Origin: Bacteroidales bacterium
GTDB taxonomy: Bacteria > Bacteroidota > Bacteroidia > Bacteroidales > P3
Direction: 5' to 3'
NCBI GenBank assembly: GCA_017561155.1
Contig: JAFZDP010000046.1
Location: forward strand, 1-37,960
DNA: 37,960 nucleotides
Part shown: one piece after another, positions 32,666-37,960 of the stretch
Position numbering within the stretch: the first letter of the stretch is position 1
How the letters are laid out: the number at the start of each line of letters is the position of its first letter
The notes under the pieces: generated by a model
Database searches by the model: none
The model's input: the letters and a program-made list of their open reading frames with translations, nothing else
Told to the model about the DNA's origin: nothing
Position numbers and translations under genes: made by a program

Positions 32666-33274
32666 ATGAAGATAAAAAGATTTTTAAGTATAATTTTGGT
32701 TCTTGCTGCGATAGGAAGTTTGTCGTCGTGTGGATTCTTGAAAAAAATATTGAGTAGCGATTTGGAAACAGAAGAAGAATATGCATTGGAAGAAGTGTCG
32801 GTTGAAGTTCCTCAGCCGGTAAAGAAAAAGCCACAAAAAACAGAGTCTTCGCAAAAAACTAAAATGAATATAACATTGTGCGACAAAGATAATCAGAAAC
32901 TGTACGAAGTTATAGAAAAGTGGTATGGAACTCCATATAAAATGGGTGGCTGTACATATTCGGGTGTAGATTGTTCTTGTTTTGTTATTAATGTATACGA
33001 AGCTGTATATAATATAAAATTAAGTCGCAGGGCTATGGATATGGTAAACGATATAAAACTAGTGGATAGAAAATCTTTGGTCGAGGGCGATTTGGTATTT
33101 TTTAGAAATGGTAATGGCAATATAAATCATGTGGGAATTTATTTAAAAAATGATATGTTTGCACATGCGTCAACATCGAAAGGTGTAATGGTCAGTAAAC
33201 TTACAGAAAAGTATTGGGATAGTAGATTTTACAAAGGTGGTAGACATAAAAATGTAAGCACAAAATGGCAATAA
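32666..33274 (+). CDS. NlpC/P60 family lipoprotein, cell-wall endopeptidase
   Basis: 202 residues. Lipoprotein signal with lipobox LSSC, Cys22. A Lys/Glu/Pro-rich linker (about 30-68) leads to the NlpC/P60 domain (about 75-195). The catalytic set is visible: Cys103 in GVDCSCFVINVY, His155 in INHVGIYL and His167 in FAHASTSKGVMVS. The usual DCSGF motif has Cys in place of Gly at residue 105. It is predicted to cleave gamma-D-Glu-diaminopimelate or similar peptide bonds in peptidoglycan from the outer-membrane or inner-membrane surface. It is co-transcribed with the DivIC-like gene (3-bp gap). Confidence 0.92.
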   Translation: MKIKRFLSIILVLAAIGSLSSCGFLKKILSSDLETEEEYALEEVSVEVPQPVKKKPQKTESSQKTKMNITLCDKDNQKLYEVIEKWYGTPYKMGGCTYSGVDCSCFVINVYEAVYNIKLSRRAMDMVNDIKLVDRKSLVEGDLVFFRNGNGNINHVGIYLKNDMFAHASTSKGVMVSKLTEKYWDSRFYKGGRHKNVSTKWQ

Positions 33275-33292
33275 TCAAATTTTTAACATAAG

Positions 33293-33349
33293 AAAAATGC
33301 CTTTTTGTGCGTTTTTTTTTTCATACATGAAAAATTATATGTAAATTTG
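33293..33349 (+). promoter_or_regulatory. Weak terminator then -7 promoter element for hppA
   Basis: AAAAATGC (33293-33300) pairs with GCGTTTTT (33309-33316), followed by T to 33321, closing the NlpC/P60 transcript. TAAATTTG at 33342-33349 fits the -7 consensus and would give a leader of about 120 nt before hppA; nothing recognisable lies in that leader. Confidence 0.5.
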
Positions 33350-33476
33350 CAATTGGTTTGAAAAATACTTTATTTAAGTAATGTAAATAAATACAGTGAA
33401 TTAAAGATAAGTTTATATGTTTTCATACGCTATAATATATATAATTAATAATAATACTTACAAAAAAAACTAGATT

Positions 33477-35675
33477 ATGAACAGTTTGATTTATTTTGTT
33501 TTAGCGGCCTCTGTGCTCGCTCTAGCAATGGCATTCGTGTTTTATAAACAGATGCTATCAAAAGAAGAAGGAACAGATTTGATGAAAAAGATTGCGGCTC
33601 ACGTTCGCAAAGGTGCAATGGCTTACTTGAAGCAACAATACAAAGTCGTAACTATTGTATTTGTTGTATTGGCAGCTATTTTTGGAGTTATGGCTTTCTT
33701 CGGCTTGCAAAATGGATGGGTATGGTTCGCATTCCTAACAGGCGGATTATTCTCAGGTTTGGCAGGTTTCTTCGGTATGAAAACAGCTACATATGCTTCG
33801 GCTCGTACTGCTAATGCTGCTCGTAAATCCCTAAATAGTGGTTTGCAAGTTGCTTTCCGTTCGGGTGCTGTAATGGGATTGGTTGTTGTTGGATTGGCTT
33901 TGTTGGATATTTCTTTATGGTACATAGTTCTTGATCATTTTGTTGAAGATGCCGGTTCGCACAAACTTATTATTATAACTACCACTATGCTTACATTCGG
34001 TATGGGTGCTTCTACTCAAGCTTTGTTTGCACGTGTAGGTGGTGGTATTTACACTAAAGCTGCCGACGTTGGAGCAGACTTAGTAGGTAAAACTGAATAC
34101 AATATTCCTGAAGACGACCCTCGCAACCCTGCTACTATTGCCGATAACGTAGGTGATAACGTAGGTGACGTTGCAGGTATGGGTGCCGACTTATACGAAT
34201 CTTATGCTGGTTCTATCCTTGCTACAATGGCATTGGGTGCTTCGGCTTTCGCTACTTCTGCTGTAGAAGGCGATTTGCAACTTAAAGCTGTTTTGGCTCC
34301 TGCTTTGATTGCTGCAGTAGGTGTACTACTTTCTTTGATCGGTATATTCATGGTGAAAACTAAAGAAGATGCAGGTATGAAACAATTGCTTGCTGCTCTT
34401 AGCCGTGGTACTAATATAGCTTCTATCCTTATAGCAATAGCTACATTCGGTATATTTGCTTGGTTGTTTGGAACAGAAACTAATCAATGGTGGCAAGTAT
34501 CTCTATCGGTTGTAGTAGGTTTGTTGTCTGGTGTTATTATTGGAAAATCTACAGAATACTATACTTCTCAAACTTTCAAACCAACACAAAAAGTTTCTGA
34601 AAGTGCTCAAACAGGTCCTGCTACTGTAATTATTTCCGGTATGGGATTGGGTATGCTTTCTACAGCTATTCCTGTAGTAACTGTTGGTGTTGCTATTATT
34701 TTGTCTTACTTGTGTGCAAACGGATTTGCTATCGAAATGACCGGTGAAAATCTTTCAATGGGTCTATATGGTATCGGTATTGCTGCAGTAGGTATGTTGT
34801 CTACTCTAGGTATTACTTTGGCTACAGACGCATACGGTCCTATCGCTGACAATGCAGGTGGTAACGCCGAAATGAGTGGTTTGGAACCAGAAGTTCGTAA
34901 ACGTACCGATGCTCTTGATGCTCTAGGAAACACTACAGCTGCAACAGGTAAGGGTTTCGCTATCGGTTCGGCTGCTCTTACAGCATTAGCACTTTTGGCT
35001 TCGTATGTAGAAGAAATCAAAATAGCATTAGTTCGTTTGGGCGAAGCATTGCCAAATGGTGTTGCTGCTGCTGAAGCTAATTTGATCGACTTTATGGAAG
35101 CTTACAACGTAAACCTTATGAATCCTATTGTATTAGTAGGTATATTTATCGGTGCTATGATGGCATTCTTATTCTGTGGTCTTACTATGAATGCAGTAGG
35201 TCGTGCAGCACAAAAAATGGTAGAAGAAGTACGTCGTCAGTTCAGCACTATCAAAGGTATTCTTGAAGGAAAAGCAGAACCTGATTATGCTCGTTGTGTA
35301 TCTATTTCTACAAAAGGTGCTCAACAAGAAATGTTGTTCCCATCATTGTTAGCTATCGCAGTTCCTATCATCACCGGCTTGGTTCTTGGTGTTGCTGGTG
35401 TTCTTGGTTTGCTTATCGGTGGTTTAAGTGCAGGATTTGTATTGGCAGTATTTATGGCTAATGCAGGTGGTGCATGGGATAACGCTAAAAAATATGTTGA
35501 AGAAGGAAACTTTGGTGGTAAAGGAAGCGATTGTCACAAAGCAACTGTTGTTGGTGATACAGTAGGTGACCCATTCAAAGATACTTCAGGACCATCTTTG
35601 AACATTCTTATCAAACTTATGTCGATGGTAAGTATCGTTATGGCTGGTTTGACAGTAACATATCACTTATTATAA
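33477..35675 (+). CDS. hppA: Membrane-bound ion-translocating pyrophosphatase
   Basis: 732 residues with about 16 hydrophobic segments. The substrate-binding motifs are intact: [56 protein letters not shown], and near the end [18 protein letters not shown] and [23 protein letters not shown]. The stretch [18 protein letters not shown] has Ala at the position that is Lys in K+-independent enzymes, so this is predicted to be of the K+-dependent class. Members of that class pump Na+, or Na+ and H+; the ion cannot be settled by eye. It couples pyrophosphate hydrolysis to ion export at the inner membrane. Monocistronic with a strong terminator. Confidence 0.96.
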   Translation: MNSLIYFVLAASVLALAMAFVFYKQMLSKEEGTDLMKKIAAHVRKGAMAYLKQQYKVVTIVFVVLAAIFGVMAFFGLQNGWVWFAFLTGGLFSGLAGFFGMKTATYASARTANAARKSLNSGLQVAFRSGAVMGLVVVGLALLDISLWYIVLDHFVEDAGSHKLIIITTTMLTFGMGASTQALFARVGGGIYTKAADVGADLVGKTEYNIPEDDPRNPATIADNVGDNVGDVAGMGADLYESYAGSILATMALGASAFATSAVEGDLQLKAVLAPALIAAVGVLLSLIGIFMVKTKEDAGMKQLLAALSRGTNIASILIAIATFGIFAWLFGTETNQWWQVSLSVVVGLLSGVIIGKSTEYYTSQTFKPTQKVSESAQTGPATVIISGMGLGMLSTAIPVVTVGVAIILSYLCANGFAIEMTGENLSMGLYGIGIAAVGMLSTLGITLATDAYGPIADNAGGNAEMSGLEPEVRKRTDALDALGNTTAATGKGFAIGSAALTALALLASYVEEIKIALVRLGEALPNGVAAAEANLIDFMEAYNVNLMNPIVLVGIFIGAMMAFLFCGLTMNAVGRAAQKMVEEVRRQFSTIKGILEGKAEPDYARCVSISTKGAQQEMLFPSLLAIAVPIITGLVLGVAGVLGLLIGGLSAGFVLAVFMANAGGAWDNAKKYVEEGNFGGKGSDCHKATVVGDTVGDPFKDTSGPSLNILIKLMSMVSIVMAGLTVTYHLL

Positions 35676-35723
35676 GAAAAACTAAATTCGGTCGGGATTC
35701 CGGTCGGGTGAAATATACGAAAC

Positions 35724-35759
35724 AAAAGGTTCGGAAGCATGTGCTTTCGAACCTTTTTT
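35724..35759 (+). terminator. Terminator after hppA
   Basis: AAAAGGTTCGGAAGC (35724-35738) pairs with GCTTTCGAACCTTTT (35743-35757) with one G-T pair and a 4-nt loop, followed by T. Confidence 0.88.
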
Positions 35760-35917
35760 GTTTGACTTGTGTATGGTTGTTTCGTCGAGGAGTGTTCTAT
35801 ATATTGCGGGTTCTAACGATTGTTTCCCTCTTGTCTATTTTCAACCCTTTTGATAAGTGTTTTCAATCTGTCTTGATACTCGCTTATATATCTTGTCCGA
35901 TTGATTGCATTTTGGAT

Positions 35918-35958
35918 AAAAAAAGTCTACAAATAGGATATTTGCCATTTGTAGACTT
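35918..35958 (-). terminator. Terminator of the NamZ-like gene (minus strand)
   Basis: AAGTCTACAAAT (35923-35934) pairs with ATTTGTAGACTT (35947-35958). On the minus strand the stem is followed by a run of seven T. It lies about 50 bp beyond the stop at 36011. The rest of 35760-36010 shows nothing else. Confidence 0.85.
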
Positions 35959-36010
35959 ATGTTTTATCTTCTGTTTGTAGCTCTGAAAGAAATGTTGCTA
36001 AACAATATCT

Positions 36011-37189
36011 TTATTCAAAATCCGGGTATAGGAGATATTTTTTTCTAATAGTTTTGTATTCGTTTAGCTGATGTTGCCACGAAGCTCTTATTTCGTTTTC
36101 CGGTATTCCGTTTTCGATTTGTTTTCTTAGTTCGGAAGTTCCCATTAGTTTTTCGAAGAAGGAGTTGAAGAATTTGCTGCTGCCTCCACATTTATACATG
36201 GTTATTAGGTAGGACAAATCCAATTGTTTTGTTTTTATTATATTGTAGCCTTTGCCTCTTAAATCTAAACCTTTGCATTGTTTGCCGTTGTGCATTGGAT
36301 TTTCGCTTACACCTTTTATAGGTTTGGGTATAAACGTGTATGTTTCGTTGTTGTTGCAATTGAAGGTTGGAGAACCCACTGCTTCGAAAGGTGTATTAGT
36401 GCCGCGTCCTACGCTTACGTTGGTTCCTTCGAAACAGCATATCGATGGGTATAGGTATATGGCATTAGGTGTTTGTAGATTTGGCGACGGGGCAATAGGA
36501 AGATGATATAAACTGTCGTGGGTGTAGTTTTGCATTTTTATTACTGTTAGATTGCAAGTTATTCCGTTGGCAAGCCATGCTTCTCCGTTTATCATCTGTG
36601 CGTATTCGCCAATGGTAAGTCCATGTACTATGGGCACAGGGTGCATACCTACAAACGATTTATGTTCGGCTTGCAGTATTGGTCCGTCTACATAAAAGCC
36701 ATTGGGGTTAGGACGATCCAATACAATAAGGTGCAGATTGCTTTCGCCTACGGCTTCCATTACATAGTGTAGAGTGGATATGTAGGTGTAAAATCTGGCT
36801 CCTACGTCTTGAATGTCGAATACCATAACGTCGATGTTTTTTAGTTGTTCGGCTGTCGGTTTTTTATTTTTCCCGTACAAAGATATTATAGGTAGTCCTG
36901 TTTTGCTATCGATTTCGCTGTTGATGGCAGCACCGGCTTCGGCTTGTCCTCTGAAACCATGCTCGGGGCAAAATATGCTTTTGACATCAATTCCTTTTGC
37001 CAAAAGGGTGTCGATAAGGTGAGTTTTACCTACGCATGATGTGGGGTTGGCCACAACGCCAACACGTTTACCTTCTAGTAGTGGCAGATATTCCTCTGTT
37101 AGTTCGGCGGCTACTTTGATGGATTGGGAAAAGCTATTCTGAACAAATATGCTCGAAATAGCAATAAAAATTATAAATATTCTCTTCAT
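36011..37189 (-). CDS. namZ: DUF1343 protein, NamZ-like exo-beta-N-acetylmuramidase
   Basis: 392 residues. Signal peptide 1-21 (IFIIFIAISSIFVQNSFS-Q), so the enzyme is periplasmic or secreted. DUF1343 hallmarks in order: LLEGKRVGVVANPTS (about residue 38), SIFCPEHGFRGQAEAGA, LPIISLYGKNKKPT, MVFDIQDVGARFYTYISTLHYVMEA, LIVLDRPNPNGFYVDGP, HGLTIGEYAQMINGEAWL, and FEGTNVSVGRGTNTPFEAVGSP. NamZ enzymes of Bacillus subtilis and Tannerella forsythia remove terminal MurNAc from peptidoglycan fragments, so wall recycling is the likely role. It is monocistronic. No clear promoter match is seen in the 200 bp upstream. Confidence 0.88.
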   Translation of the reverse strand: MKRIFIIFIAISSIFVQNSFSQSIKVAAELTEEYLPLLEGKRVGVVANPTSCVGKTHLIDTLLAKGIDVKSIFCPEHGFRGQAEAGAAINSEIDSKTGLPIISLYGKNKKPTAEQLKNIDVMVFDIQDVGARFYTYISTLHYVMEAVGESNLHLIVLDRPNPNGFYVDGPILQAEHKSFVGMHPVPIVHGLTIGEYAQMINGEAWLANGITCNLTVIKMQNYTHDSLYHLPIAPSPNLQTPNAIYLYPSICCFEGTNVSVGRGTNTPFEAVGSPTFNCNNNETYTFIPKPIKGVSENPMHNGKQCKGLDLRGKGYNIIKTKQLDLSYLITMYKCGGSSKFFNSFFEKLMGTSELRKQIENGIPENEIRASWQHQLNEYKTIRKKYLLYPDFE

Positions 37190-37544
37190 AACAATATGTG
37201 TATTTGGAATAAAAGAAACGTAAATGGGTAGAAATAATTGTAAATGCTTGGTAAAAAAGAATAATCAGCATGGTGAACTCTGACGTATTTTCCTCGCTGC
37301 GACTAGTGGTTTGATATGTATTCTTTGCAATTTTCCTCAAAAAAGAAATCGAATGCCGGAATCTTTGTGGTTTTATTTCTTAATCGATTAATAAAATTGT
37401 CTTATATTAACAGTGCTTGATTTAACACGAAAAACGGCGTATTTTTCCAAGAAAACGTACTGCAATACATACAGCCAAGCTACGAAGCCTTTAGGAAATT
37501 AAAAGCTTGATTACCAATAGATATTATTTTCTGCACCATCTCTA

Positions 37545-37742
37545 AAAAATGATTAGGCGATGAAAATATACCGCTATCCCGATGGCAATATACCGCTATC
37601 CCGACGAAACCCTACTGTCAACGCGATGAAACCCGGGTGTTCTCGCGATGAAAGTATGGTGGTTTTGGGTAAAAACTCCCATACTTAGCACCCAAAACTA
37701 TGATATTTACGCCACCAAAGTATGGTGGTTTTGCCTTGCATT
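37545..37742 (-). repeat. Nine-unit degenerate 22-nt array, copy 2 of inverted pair
   Basis: Units of exactly 22 nt start at 37545, 37567, 37589, 37611, 37633, 37655, 37677, 37699 and 37721, in reverse order and orientation relative to copy 1. Unit 37633-37654 is the exact reverse complement of 17820-17841; the others differ by about 1-6 bases. Flanks down to about 37381 and up to about 37770 also match. Confidence 0.9.
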
Positions 37743-37821
37743 TAACATTTGAAAAATTTCTTTAACATTTGGCTATGCTGAAAAAGTCTATATATTTCGT
37801 GTTCGGAATAACTAATATTAG

Positions 37822-37910
37822 GCAATTTCTAAAAATTGCTTTGCAAGTGATTTGCGGATTTTTGTTAGAAAGATTTCTATTTTCTTTTGATTGAGCATAG
37901 CGGGCTATGC
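37822..37910. repeat. Two palindromes at the right edge
   Basis: GCAATTT (37822-37828) and AAATTGC (37833-37839) flank a 4-nt loop. GCATAGC (37895-37901) and GCTATGC (37904-37910) flank GG, and this second stem is surrounded by roughly mirrored T-rich and A-rich arms (CTATTTTCTTTT and AAAAAGAAATAG). They may be the edge of a mobile element or terminator that continues past the window. Confidence 0.55.
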
Positions 37911-37960
37911 GATTGAAAAAGAAATAGGAAGATTACAACAAAAAACGTAAAGCACGCAAA

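Larger units (their letters stand above)
37190..37960. other. Non-coding right end of window
   Basis: About 770 bp without a supported gene. From 37381 to about 37770 it is the reverse-oriented homologue of 17712-18105, including the 22-nt array. Beyond 37771 there are two palindromes (37822-37839 and 37895-37910). A 42-codon frame from 37560 lies within the array and is not conserved in the other copy. Confidence 0.7.

Noticed and set aside
35708-35980. 90-residue plus-strand ORF after hppA
   Set aside because: It reads through the hppA terminator and the opposing NamZ terminator, and the hydrophobic, Cys-rich translation has no family features.
37560-37688. Small ORF (about 42 codons) inside repeat copy 2
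   Set aside because: The equivalent frame in copy 1 has a stop after three codons, and 22-nt periodicity conflicts with a reading frame.

Overview
The window looks like chromosomal DNA from a member of the order Bacteroidales (Bacteroidota). It is AT-rich. Many genes are preceded by the Bacteroidota -7 element TAnnTTTG rather than sigma70 boxes. It encodes two proteins with type IX secretion (T9SS) C-terminal sorting domains, a GldH-type lipoprotein, a Porphyromonas-type deiminase, a DUF1343/NamZ muramidase and RHS core domains ending in the Bacteroidota-style LVDPDG. I cannot name a genus. No rRNA, tRNA, transposase or CRISPR array was seen.

Bases 1-7470 are an accessory island: five successive polymorphic-toxin 'tip' cassettes. 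Each has a nearly identical 60-residue RHS core (about 180 bp), then an unrelated C-terminal tip, then a different small gene that is probably its immunity gene. None carries the YD-repeat shell of a full Rhs protein. Two tips can be typed by motif: an L,D-transpeptidase (YkuD)-like tip and a metzincin-like zinc protease. Two are of unknown fold. The fifth has lost its tip and carries Asp-to-Ala in the DPxG motif. All five partner proteins are predicted to be exported or in the membrane (2-TM protein, secreted MORN-like protein, lipoprotein, two secreted proteins), which points to toxins acting in the periplasm or on membranes. Several cassettes have their own promoter repeat, and a 26-bp identical copy of one sits just upstream of rimM, where the array ends.

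Bases 7500-16000 hold housekeeping genes: rimM and gpmA (+), then a tight minus-strand run mlaE-mlaF-AMP nucleosidase-ABC-2 permease-dus, then era (+). After a convergent terminator comes a large T9SS type B surface or secreted protein with six Cys-containing repeats (-).

Bases 17124-18179 are non-coding. They contain three perfect-length 22-nt tandem repeats and a 9-unit degenerate array of 22-nt units. A second copy of the 9-unit array lies inverted near the right end (37545-37742), so the pair brackets about 20 kb.

Bases 18180-37189 hold mntP (-), a lytic transglycosylase (+), the run yitT-gldH-uvrC (-), a kce-deiminase pair (-), a U32 peptidase-AmpG-like transporter pair (-), a PpiD-like chaperone (+), a DivIC/FtsB-like protein with an NlpC/P60 lipoprotein (+), a membrane pyrophosphatase (+) and a NamZ-like muramidase (-). 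Cell-wall turnover recurs as a theme: transglycosylase, NlpC/P60, NamZ and an AmpG-like importer. Beyond 37190 there is only the repeat copy and two palindromes.
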